A DNA stretch of 64,000 nt from Apostichopus japonicus (Eukaryota; Echinodermata; Holothuroidea; Aspidochirotida; Stichopodidae): NCBI RefSeq assembly GCF_037975245.1, contig NC_092562.1:27331554-27395553 (forward strand), in the 5' to 3' direction. Below, piece by piece: positions 35,179-47,000 of this stretch (within the stretch, counting starts at the first letter, position 1; every line of letters begins with the position of its first letter). A program made the position numbers and the translations under genes. The notes under the pieces were generated by a model. It was not told where the DNA came from. It searched no databases and saw only the letters and a list, made by a program, of their open reading frames with translations.

Positions 35179-37936
35179 ACATCGTTGAAAATGTGACGAT
35201 CAATGACAGATACAAGGATCTTTGAGATGTGTTTTGCCAGTTTCACAAAACCCCTTCAAAACACGGGCGTCGTTTTCTGTACGTTGCATCATATATGATC
35301 GTTTGGGAAGCGGAAGAAACCAATATTTGTTGTTGAATGTGACAGCCACGGGCTACCATGAACACAAATCCTTGTCATTTTCTTGAATATAAGTTAACAA
35401 CATTTGACAAGAAACAGGCTTTTATGTGCCGTTGACAGTGTTTTATGGCTGTAACTACATTACTTTGGAAGTATTACCAAGCAGTGGGATATTTACACGT
35501 ACTCTAAAAACTCAATGACGCTGCAGTTCTATGAAACTTCCTGCACTTTGGAATGTAAGGATATCGTCAGAGCTTTACAGACATTTTAGTGATCGAGAGC
35601 CTAGAAAAAAGTCATGTTTTGTCATATTCTGTCATTTTTTTTTTTTTGCGAGCATAAGATTGCAGTTATCGTGAAAGTGGTAACGATAAAAAAAATAGTA
35701 ACCATGCCAAAACTAAGGAACTTAGCTAAGCCTTCCTCAAACAATCTTCATAGCATACTAGTTAAGACAACAGTTACAAGGGAAGGATGAACGAGGGTCA
35801 GAGGGGCACGTGGCTTCCAGTTTTATGAAAATAGTCTTAAGATATTTACACCTTATTGCACCTTTACAATATCTCGATAAAGCGGCAATTCCCATTGTTT
35901 TTTGTATCGTTTTACAATGTGTGTTGTCGTTAACGTGGTGCCCCTTTACTCTATCGTACATTGACTCCACATAGATAATACACCTACATGCAACTAATGT
36001 TTGCACAATTTACACACACGAAGACATGCCGGGAGAGAGAGCAGAAGATCAATCATGTACATTCCCAATGAATCATTTTACTGAAAGATTTTTGAACGAT
36101 TTACATGACAGAGACTGGTTTCCTGCAGCGGTAAGTAATATGCATATTGTGTGTAGTTCAGTCACCGGGAGGTGATTTCAAACTTTGGATAGGCCTGGAT
36201 ATGTTGGCCGAATTGCTTGCAATTAGTTGTTCTGCGCAGTTAATGAATGTTCACATGTGAAGCATTATATTATTTTCATGAGAAACCGGGATAGGCCACA
36301 AGCTTACGCTAAATCATCACCATACTCAGACATGGAAACACAATTTAGATACATATTAGTAGCCTAGTCCTATCAGAGGGTCTAGTAAATTTAGATCTGT
36401 AGCCTTGCCTAGGGTCGGTATGTTTAAAGGCTAGTGGCGTTTCGCGTAGCCCTAGTTAGGTACAGTGTTGTTTTGAACTAGTCAGACGCAGACAACAGCA
36501 GTGGTATGATTCTATCTTACATTAGTGAGAAAACAAATGGTATATTTCAGGAAGGAATTTTAGTTAGCCTATGCAAAACTGGCAATTTCTTTGTGATCAA
36601 CTAGACATATTCCTAGCTTAAATGGCTAATGTAGTTACACTTCAGTTCATGTTCATTTGTTTTACTTAATTTCTTAATAAAGGTTGGATATAAGTAAAAT
36701 CACATTTATTATAAAACTTGTGCTTTAATGTCTTACAGGGAATTATCAGACAACTCCAGACCAGCATCAAGTTGTTGTAGTGTTTTTGGTGATGTTTATT
36801 GTCATTGTTTTGAAATTTGTACTGCTAATCCTATATAACGCAACATTAGACCTGTACTGTAGGCTGTAGTAGGCTCTTTAAAAGCTTAACGTTTTAACCT
36901 AACATGATTCCAGTGGAAGTATTAACTTTGACAGTAATACTTTTATGAATATTTTAAGCAGCAAAACTACATTCAACATTGCTGTTAATATAATGAGCCA
37001 ATTGGGTTAAATTTTCTTATGAATGCTATTTGCTACAGTCAGTACTGTACTCCCATATCATGCTTCAAAGCACTTGTAATGACAGTATGAACTATTCCTA
37101 ATCTTTTTTTCAAATTGAAACTTGGTGTTTATGCTGCTCCTACTGCTCATTCCCAAACTGTTGGTCAATACAAGGGCTTTGAAGCAGGACATGAAAGTAT
37201 AAGACATTTGACTCAATTGGATGAAAGTGATAATTTAGACCATCTGATTCTTATAGCACTTTGAAATACTTGCACACTTAACTAGGCTATAGGCTTACTT
37301 TCTGTTTGTTTGGTAAAGTCATGACATTTCCAAAATAAATGTTTACTGTATTAACCACATCCCTACTCTACATTTACAATATTTACAGTATGCTGATATA
37401 TATGTACACTGATCTAGATTTGAGTTTTCAGATTAAAGATATTTCAACGAGGGCCGTACATAATACCTTCTTGTAAGTGTTAGAGTTTCAAATGTGAATT
37501 TTAGGATTCCAGCTCCAGATTAAATGTAAATATTTTCTTCAATTCAGATGACATGTTTATAAAGAAATATTCTCACAGTTTCCACCATGTGAAAGTGATC
37601 AACTAGTTTCAATAGTGAACCTGCATACTTGAAGCTCTAACTTTTAAATGTTGTTTACTTTAAGTTTCAATTGGTGTCTTGTATTGTAATCATCTCTTTG
37701 GACATTTCTTTGATTTGCACCCTCTGTTTCTGAGATGCCGGAAACCAAATTGCAATTTTAGAGATATCCTGAGATGAATAATTGAAAGTACAATGTCAAA
37801 CAGTTGATTCGATTCATCAGAATTGTTCTGTTTAGTGTAGACATCGATTGTCACCTTTACACAACACAGTGTTGTACGGAGATTTATGATTCATGCACAT
37901 AATATATAATATCTCATCATTTGAATTTCCTCTCAG
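35179..37936. other. Upstream region of the Tie-like gene
   Basis: No domain-bearing exon. A possible 5' non-coding exon ends at 36130 (described separately). The 82-codon minus ORF at 35758-36006 has no recognisable domain. The rest is AT-rich and featureless by eye. Confidence 0.4.
36026..36130 (+). other. Possible 5' exon with upstream ORF
   Basis: An open stretch from ATG (MPGERAEDQSCTFPMNHF) ends at a strong donor, CAGCG|GTAAGT. Spliced to the signal-peptide exon at 37937, this frame stops at once (GTA TAA), so it would be a short upstream ORF in a 5' UTR. The strong donor and correct position are the only support. Confidence 0.3.
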
Positions 37937-38041
37937 GTATAACAAATATATTGTCAGAAGAAAATATGACTTACAAAGTGCAGGTCATTGCTGTGACTAC
38001 TTTGCTACTGTGGCAAATACTCCTAAGTTATGGACAAAATG
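37937..38041 (+). CDS. Tie-like gene, exon with start codon and signal peptide
   Basis: Acceptor TTTCCTCTCAG, then 29 nt of leader, ATG at 37966, and donor AATG|GTAATG, phase 1. The frame reads MTYK followed by the hydrophobic VIAVTTLLLWQILLSYG and QNG, a classic signal peptide likely cut before QNG. The last base joins the Ig exon at 46563 in phase. The start is chosen because it precedes the only hydrophobic leader that is in phase with exon 2. Confidence 0.75.
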
Positions 38042-41000
38042 GTAATGTAGTGTCTGTGTTGTTGTTTTCACGGAAGTCCACAATGTTGATATGTTATAAA
38101 GTTTGTAGCAATTCTATGTCTATACTTGTGATATGAAATATACCAAATGGTAAAAGCAACGAAACTTCTAACCTTGCAGTACCAAAATGTGAAGTTACTG
38201 TTAATTATTTGGATCCCTATAAGACTTGTGATATCAGCTAAAGTGATATTGATGTTATTACTCTGATCAATGTTTGTGCATTGGGTAATGGACATGCTTT
38301 ATTTATGCAAAAATCATGTTACACAATGTGAGCTGTGTAATTTACAATTCTGTTCACCTTTCATTCTTCAAGAAAATCAGGGCTATACATCATCTTCTCT
38401 TCAGCGCTTTTTTATTTCGATTTGAAACGATTTCTTCAATTCTCATTCCCCTTTCCTTCATCTGTTGTATCTATGATCTCATGAATGTAAAGTTAAGCAG
38501 GAAAGAAAAATAAAACCTTCGTCAATGAGTTTAACATAAATTCAATCTCTCAGATCATACAACAACGTTGAGGTTTATGTTATTAAAATACCGGGACATT
38601 CAACATCCTGTTTTACATTGTTATATCTACATGGGTCTGATAGCTCACTATACTGTTTCTACCGTAAATTTGCATGATACCGTCACCATTAAAATATAGT
38701 TCATGGTACAGTGTACACTATGTTAACATTATATCTGGACTTTGAACATCTATTTTATGTAATCATAAAAAAATATGTACAATTACCAAATGCTGTCCTA
38801 TGTATGCTTAGGGGAGGAACTTTGATACAAGGCATACTGTTGTCCTTATCCTTTAGCATACAATGTACGCACTATTGAATTTATATAATGGGTCTTGTTG
38901 CTAGTCTCAATCTTAAGAGGAAGTAACTGTATGTTTTGCATACAGCAGAGTGATAGCTTTATTATGCCTGTCTAAAGCAAACCCAGGAGAAAATTCCTGT
39001 TAATACCTGTTACAATTTCAACTGGTTTTAACCTGAACCAACAGGGACTAACAGGTACCTGTTAACGACAACTGGTTTGAACAGGTATTGTGACCAAAAC
39101 CAGTTTATACCAGTTAATTACCTGTTGCAACAGGTAAATTACCTGTAAGCTGTAACAGGTACCAATTGGTTTTAACAGGTACCTGTTAAACCAGTTGCTT
39201 TCAACAGGTAAAATACCTGTTGAAAACAACTGGTTTAACAGGTACCTGTTGAAAACAACTGGTTTAACAGGTACCTGTTGAAAACAACTGGTTTAACAGG
39301 TACCTGTTGAAAACAACTAGTTAAATAGGTACCTGTTGAAAACAACTGGTTTAACAGGTACCTGTTGAAAACAACTGGTTTAACAGGTACCTGTTGAAAA
39401 CAACTGGTTTAACAGGTACCTGTTGAAAACAACTGGTTTAACAGGTACCTGTTACACCAGTTGCATTCAACAGGTACCAGTTGATTCAAATTTCTGTCTC
39501 CACTTTAAGGCACACCATGGTGGATCACAGTTGTCAGGGAAGGTTTATGAGGGGAGGGGGGCTTGAAAATTTTTGTTTCTCAAAAAGGGCTTATATGCAA
39601 AATGATGCAATTATTTCATTTTTTTTGCTCCCTTCGTTTTTTTCACCCTCGGACATCACGTCCCCAAAATTTTTGTTGAGGTACTCTTTCCCCTGCCCCC
39701 CCCCCCCTTCCCCACCCTTGCTGGCTTTGCCATTAAAAAGATGTGGTATAACATATGTCTGATCATTGAATTGTTTATTCTATTTGGTACATTAAGGTAA
39801 AATGAAAAATTCACATATTAAATTTATGAGAGAGTTCTTCCAGATAGTATATGAATACGTAGCATACACATACATTAAAAGATTGAGACGAGAAAAAACG
39901 ATAACAATAATTAATGTTTAAATTGTATTTTGATTTAATCCTTTCTTATTCACTGTTGTTTTATATGTTCGATATTAATTAATGATATTTGTAATTTTCA
40001 GTCACATAAAACTCTCAAATTGGGAGGCCAAAGACACTTTTTCAATTTTTTTGATAATCACATTTTGTACGAGGTTAAAGTTGAACTTTGACTTCAACAC
40101 CATATTCAATTTCGAAACCGAGGAGCAACGGCAACTTGCATTGCACAGCGTAAGCATTGCTTGGCATGGTTTAATACGATCACTCTAAGCAACTTTCAAC
40201 TGTTAATCACCCAAGAAGATCGATAGAAGAATGGATGTATTAACCGCCACCATCGGCCTACCTGTTGTTCCTTAAACTTGGAGGTAAAACTAACGTTAAT
40301 TGTTAGGCTACTGGCACAAAGTAGTATTATGGTTAGCGTTACTCTACGCAGTGACCGTTGTTAGGCTAGCGTTTCGCAATACACAAGTGCAATTACAGTG
40401 AGTAGCCTAGGTTTTCTATTGAGTACTGCAGTGCTTTTTAAACACCAATTAACAATGTGTTATGTGTGTATTGGGCTAGATTGAACAGTCGCACAAAATC
40501 TTCTAATTTATTTCCAAACAAATGCTGAGACTGAGTTTCAATAGTTTACTTGAAGCTTAGGTCTACACTCATTTGGTAAAGATTTCTTGAATTTCCCATG
40601 TGAATCTAAATGGGTAGGCCTAGGCTATGTGATATTGAATAAAGCAAGGCTAGACCTTCAAACTTACTGTTACAGTATGCTGAACAAATTATGTTGGCTA
40701 GTCACCGGTATTATATACTTTAGTACTACTACTAGTAAAACTAAAAAAAAAAACGACTGAAAGACAAACTAACTTGGGGTGACAAAGAAATATTTGTTCT
40801 CTAGCCTAGGTCTAAATAGACTTGTTAAGTGAACAAGCAAAATAACAACTTAAAACAATTAGGCCTATAAATAAGTTGGCTCAGTGCATTTGTGTTTCTA
40901 AAATTTTGTATTTTTAGATCTTAAAAACAAAAAAAGATTTAGCCCATGTTTTATTATCTCTGTAGTCTGGGCATTTGCTTCTGGTGCAATGATGATGACA

Positions 41001-44000
41001 CTCTGGTTCAAATTTTCAGCTTGATACAGTCTGCTTCAAACTTTGGGATTCTTTTATGAGACTATTAGTGGAAGCAAATCTCACATCACTTTGTGGTGAC
41101 AACTTTATTTCATTTTTCTTCAAATGATGACTATTGCTGCTTTGCTATTTCCTTTTTCCAGGAAGAATTGAAAAACCAAATATCCAGGTGAGGTTTCTTG
41201 TGATGTACGACACCAGTGTGGAGACAACAACAGAAGAGGAGAACGTATATGGCTTAAAGACATAATGGTGTAAGATGATATTAAGAGTTTATCCGACAGT
41301 CCAAAAAGCAAAGGAACAGGTGCAATAGAGAAAAAAGATGGAAGGGTGAGTTTAATTATTGTACCCAAATGTGTAATGATATTATTTAGATACTTTTCAT
41401 AACCTGTTTATATATAATATATAAAAAAACAGTCTGGTACATCATTTACGTACAAGCGTCATAAGTTTGGCCAATTTTTTACTGATTTGGGATAATTATA
41501 AACATGGTTATTAAGCTTTGAAAAATAACTTGGTGTTATAGTGCAAAGCTAGTTATTATTTGGTAAAGCTGCTATTCCTGGCTTATAATTCGAGGGACCT
41601 AGATTTGAATGTTTACCTCCCAATATGTTGATATAAAATTTTAATGTAAATGTATGTTTATGATAATGTGAGTTATCATGTGCTATATCTGAATATATGG
41701 TTAAAGGTATATCATATTTTCTGTTCACAGGTCAATATTGGTGCAGATTTTGGGCTTCCTGAAGACAAGTGGGAGGCCATTTGTAGTTAAGAGAAACACT
41801 CTATGTTCGTGAAGACCTTACTGGTGTCGATTTGGGGTACCAACACTTTGAAAACGAAAGTCGTTGGGAATGCTTGCACAATATTCAACAGTGACAGAGA
41901 TGCAAAACCGCTGTTGCCTCCCAGGAAGGTTAATGCTATGGAAGGTTAGTCATTATGAAAAGCTTTCAAACAAGTAACCATTTATATTACAAGCTCATGA
42001 CTTAGTACACAAGTGTACAATATAATTTACTGAATAAGCTGTTTTTCAGGACTAAGTAATTTTTTAACACTGACAGAACTATTTATCAGTAGGATTATGC
42101 ATTCCAGTATCATGAGTTAACAACTGATATCATTTTGGTTGGTTCTTAATTGCCTTTGAGTTCTGACAGGAAGCCTACAGTCAAACTACCATAGTGGTGT
42201 AGTTTTTCCAACCAAAAGATTGAGGCTTGAGCAAACCCAAATTCTAAACCAAAAGAATGTTCTTGGTTAGACTGTGATTGCTAGTCCATTCAGGTGGGAT
42301 ACCAACAGAGATAAATATCGTGAGACATTCTAAACCATAGGAAAGTTTGACCTTAACTTTCCATGAAAGCACTCATCTAGCAATGCAAGAGAGTTTGTTA
42401 AGTTTTAGGACCACACTGTTACTGTTAATCATGATAAGTCAATTCTTAGGTGTTCATATGCTTTGTTTCTTGCAGCACAATTCGTGGAACGTTTGAAAGA
42501 AAGCTGCAATTTACTGAGGAAGCTACAAGGTTCAGCAAATACATATCCGAGTAGCTGACATCAATCATAAAACAAAGAAGGCCTTAAAACATTAGTATCA
42601 TATTATTTTTTACAATGGTTATTGCTTACCATTAAACAGTCTTTAGTTTTATTCAAACTGACAGCATATTGCTGTCACTGACAAGTTAACTTTTCAAAGG
42701 AAAAATTTCCAGACAGTTTTTTTTTTCAAAGTAGAATTAAACCCATATTTATTATTATGCTTTTAACAGTTATTGTTTACCATTATATGGTATTTAGTTT
42801 TTTAATTAAATTCAGGAAATTGAAAGTATGTTGCTGTCAATTACAACTTAAGTTTTCAATGGAGATCTTCTGGGCAGTTTTTTCTTGAAAGTGGTTTAAC
42901 CAATACTATTATAGACTGATGTTGACTTTTACTTGGCAAAGTCATCTTTCCACTTTTGCCTTTTTTTTTTAAAGAACTAACATTTCTAGTAATCAGTATG
43001 TACAAATGCCATTAAACAGTATTCAGATTTTTATTCAAACTCCAGAATAGACAGTATATTGTCGTCAAATCCGTGTTCAGTATAAATATGCATTACAAAT
43101 ACATGCTTTGTAGGTAAATATTGTTTTTTAAGATCTGATTGGTAGCCAATTTAAGAATGAATTCCTTTAAAAAGGTTACTGTCTGACTAGCTATTATTAT
43201 TGTCTGCCTAGCATGCAGAATTGCAGACTACATAATTTGGTAATGCTAACTCTTGAATAACTTTTATCTATTCAGCTGTAACTTTTATTTTGATATAATG
43301 ATTGATAAAAAAATTAACCTTTATATTGTTTTAACAGATAGAGTTTTCTTTCTTAATTGCCACAGCAATACATGAAATCATTGTTTTAATGAACATATTT
43401 AGTTGGTATTTCATAATATATGTAAGTTTTTAATGTGTAATATGAGCGTGTTTACTTCAGAAGTTTGCTTTCTTGTTAGGCTCCAAGTTTATGTTTTCTT
43501 TTTCATTGCCCTCAACTTTGCATTATTGTGCAGTACTATACTTTTGCCATTCATGTTTGATCCATTAACTTGTCTTAACTTTGTTGGAATAAAATGATAT
43601 TTTCAGATTTTTGTTAACAGTAATTTTTACTCCATCTGCTGGAAGTTCTCCCTCGCCTTAACTTGCTTGTTAAGTGGTAGACCTACATCATGTGCAACTG
43701 TAAAGAGTAATTTTAACCTGTTGAAATTCATCGCCACCTGTTTTCACCAGATAACTTGTTGAAAACAATTGAACCTGTGGAAAATCCTACTGTTATAACC
43801 AGTGTAAAACCTTTCATACATGTTCTTACCTGTTGGAACGTTTTCAATACCAGTAAAGACATGTTGAAAACAAAACCAGTTAAAACCTGTTACCCTGTTG
43901 AAAACAGTTGAAACTAGTTCATACAGTATGTTATTACCAGTTAATAGCTGTTGCGCCTGTTGAAAACAGTTGAAACCTGTTATTACCAGTTAATACCAGT

Positions 44001-47000
44001 TTATGCCAGTTAAAAGCTGTTGTGCCTGTTGAAACTTGTTGAAAACAGTTTGAAACCTGTCAATACCAGTTAAAAACTGTTATGCCTGTTGAAAACAGTT
44101 GAAACCTGTTATTACCAGTTAATGCCAGCTAAAGCTGTTGTGCCTGTTGAAACCTGTTGAAAACAGTTGAAACCTGTTAATACCAGCTAATACCTGTTAA
44201 TACCAGCTAATACCTGTTAATACCAGTTAAAAACTGTTATGCCCGTTGAAAACAGTTGAAACCTGTCAATACCAGTTAATACCTGTCAATACCAGTTAAC
44301 ACCTGTTAATACCATTTAATACCTGTTATTACCTGTCACCAAATACCAGTTGCAACAGGTACCTGTTAAAACCAGTTCAACAGGTATTAACTGGATTTTT
44401 CACCTGGGAAGGTTACTGTCATATTGGTAGTTTAAAACAGTTCTTCTTTAAACATATCTGAATCTTTAACACTTCCGTGTTAAATATGCTGTTCAGACAA
44501 TGTGCAGCATTGTTTTATCTGGTGCTACATATTATTTCGATCTTACCTTTTGGAAACATAAGAAAGGAAAACAATGTCCTTATTTATTCTACTTTGCCTA
44601 AATGTCTGCTGAAACTGAAGAACTGTACCAACTTTTTACTTTTATGAATGGAAAGGAAGAAACAGTATGAAAGGATGACTTCAGGCATTTAATTAATTTG
44701 GATATATTGTAGATCATTAAAAACCACTGCTGTCAGTCTAGGTTGTATTTTTGTATATCCCTTTTACTTTTTGAGAAATGAACAGCTGCGGTTAATAAGT
44801 GGTTTCTATGGAATTCATGACGATATTTTACTTGTTTACGTGTTTATGTTCTTGCAGTTAACATATTAAGTGATGGGTCTGTATAAAGGTCGACCAATAT
44901 AAAAAAAGACTAGGTCAGTTATCTCGATACAACGTTCCCAAGACTTTGGGAAAATATTTGTATTTAATTGCATAAGATTTAACGTTTACATTTTTCAGTA
45001 AGGAAAGTCCTGTTATTTATGTAACAATAAAATTCCTAGCTCAATTAAAGTTCACACTTGGCTTTTTTTCTTAATAACAATACACACCTTTACTGCAAAG
45101 GCTTAAGAAAGCAGCCAATCCATTAAAAACAATATTTCTAATCAGCCGTATTACAGGGCTTTTGATTCCTATGGATATTATGATTGTTTACTTGTTTTAA
45201 CTGTTTATGTGTTTTTGTTCTTGATGTCTACTGGCAGTAAACAAAAGCCTTATATTTAACTGCTATACAGCAAATTCCACTGGCATTTAAGTCAGTAAAT
45301 AGCCAGCATTTTTGGAGCTACCACAATTAGTAACACTTGAAGGTTTACATTTTTGCATGAGCACACTGGATTTCAAAATACCATAACATTTCAAATATAA
45401 AATATCTGATTTATCCTAAGTTATGAAAGCTGCTTTGTTTTAATAAAAACAAAAATGGCCAACCCTGCTTTCATTCTACAAACGCAAGTTACAGGTTTGC
45501 AATCACACATGTAAGGTATGTGTGAAATATTAAATATATATATAATATAATGAATACTGTGCACAGCAGTCTACAATACAGTGTGAACACTATGTGTTAT
45601 AGTGTCAACGTTTTGTAGTCTTAACTTCAGAACTGGTTTGTATGTTTTTGATTTTTTGACAGAGGCAAAGTGATCTGTGACATGGTAATGAAATGTGTGA
45701 TGGCATGTGAATGTGTATGTATGTGAGCCCCTGTATGTGAACACCATAATTAAACTAGCGAATAATACATTAACTTCATGCTTTGGATGTCTATCGATCC
45801 CCCATGGTGTGTGCAAAATACCTATTGAATTGAATCGGTGGAGTCACATTCTGAAAACCTTTAAAATGTGATAACTGTATTAAAGGTTAAGCTACAATGA
45901 CCACAAATGGTATGTAGAGTGAATAAAAGAACAAGATGATTAGAATTAAAGATTGAAAGCTCTTGAATGCACATATGTCTCAAGTACAGCATGAATAAAC
46001 ATGTTTGTTGATATAGAAATCTACAATTAGCGTGGACCTGGCAGATAAATTTATGTGAGTAATGTTTAACACTTAAAACTCTGAAAAGTATTACCGTTGA
46101 AGGTTCTTGAATCTAAAATGAGGAAGTTATCACTCAGCCACTTGGCTCTCTGGTTTGTAAGGGAGGTTGTTTGTAAGTTATGTTGCTTTCCTGGTGTGGA
46201 ATTGCATTGTATGTTAATCATCTTTTGTTCTTCTTTTTTTGTGCTTATATTATATTATATTTATTATAAATTGTTATATTATAGTTGGATTTAGAGCAAA
46301 TTTGTTTTTATGCCATAATATTTATTGGTTTACTAGTTTCTTTGTGATCCTGACATATTTCTTTTTACCCCCAATAATTCCAACACAGGTGGGAAAAATC
46401 CTAGGAAGTTTGATTGCCTCATGTTATAATACAAAATATTTGTTTTAATGTAACGAGAGGATGGTATAAAGTTAAAAATGAGAGCATACATCTGTTTTGT
46501 TTGCATGAATCTCATTGTTTTCTTTTCTTTTCAATGACAGTTAACATGTTATCTCTCAATAGAACCAGTCAAGATGACTTTCCTTGGAGTAAAGCCTTTT
46601 GAGTCTGAAAATAGTGAAACACACTATCAGTGTCACATTAGCGAATCCAATAAAATTGCAAGGAATGCCGATGTAGAGTCTTTCAGGACTGTTTGGACAA
46701 GGAATAATGATGATGAAAATGTAGATCCACCAGCTCCAGACTGGCATACTAGTGGTTCCTATAAACATTGGAGAGTAACATTGGACAATGGAAATGATGA
46801 TTCCTTTGGGGTGTTTGGATGTGAAGCTGCAATAAATGGAAAGATCACTACATCAATCTCAGGGATATTTATGAGATCAGATGGTGAGTTACTCACAGCT
46901 GTAGTTATAGGCCGGTCATACAATATATCATTACATAATGATACAACGTTATCACATGTGGTATGATAATGATATGTGGACGTTTTACTGCAGAGTGTTT

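Larger units (their letters stand above)
38982..44408. mobile_element. BEN-core DNA transposon B (CCCAGG ends)
   Basis: The element starts CCCAGGAGAAAATTCC and ends (complement) CCCAGGTGAAAAATCC; inverted similarity continues through GTTAATACCTGTT for about 35 bp. AA flanks both ends, a possible 2-bp duplication. Subterminal arrays of ACCTGTT/AACAGGT motifs occupy both ends. The core from about 40104 to 43640 matches element A (7347-12984) in order and sequence, including the BEN exons and 3' UTR, but the ends do not match at all. It lies in intron 1 of the Tie-like gene. No transposase was recognised. Confidence 0.75.

Noticed and set aside
39195-39475. CRISPR-like array (regular 29-bp repeats)
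   Set aside because: Units are contiguous with no spacers, lie inside a transposon end, and the genome is eukaryotic.
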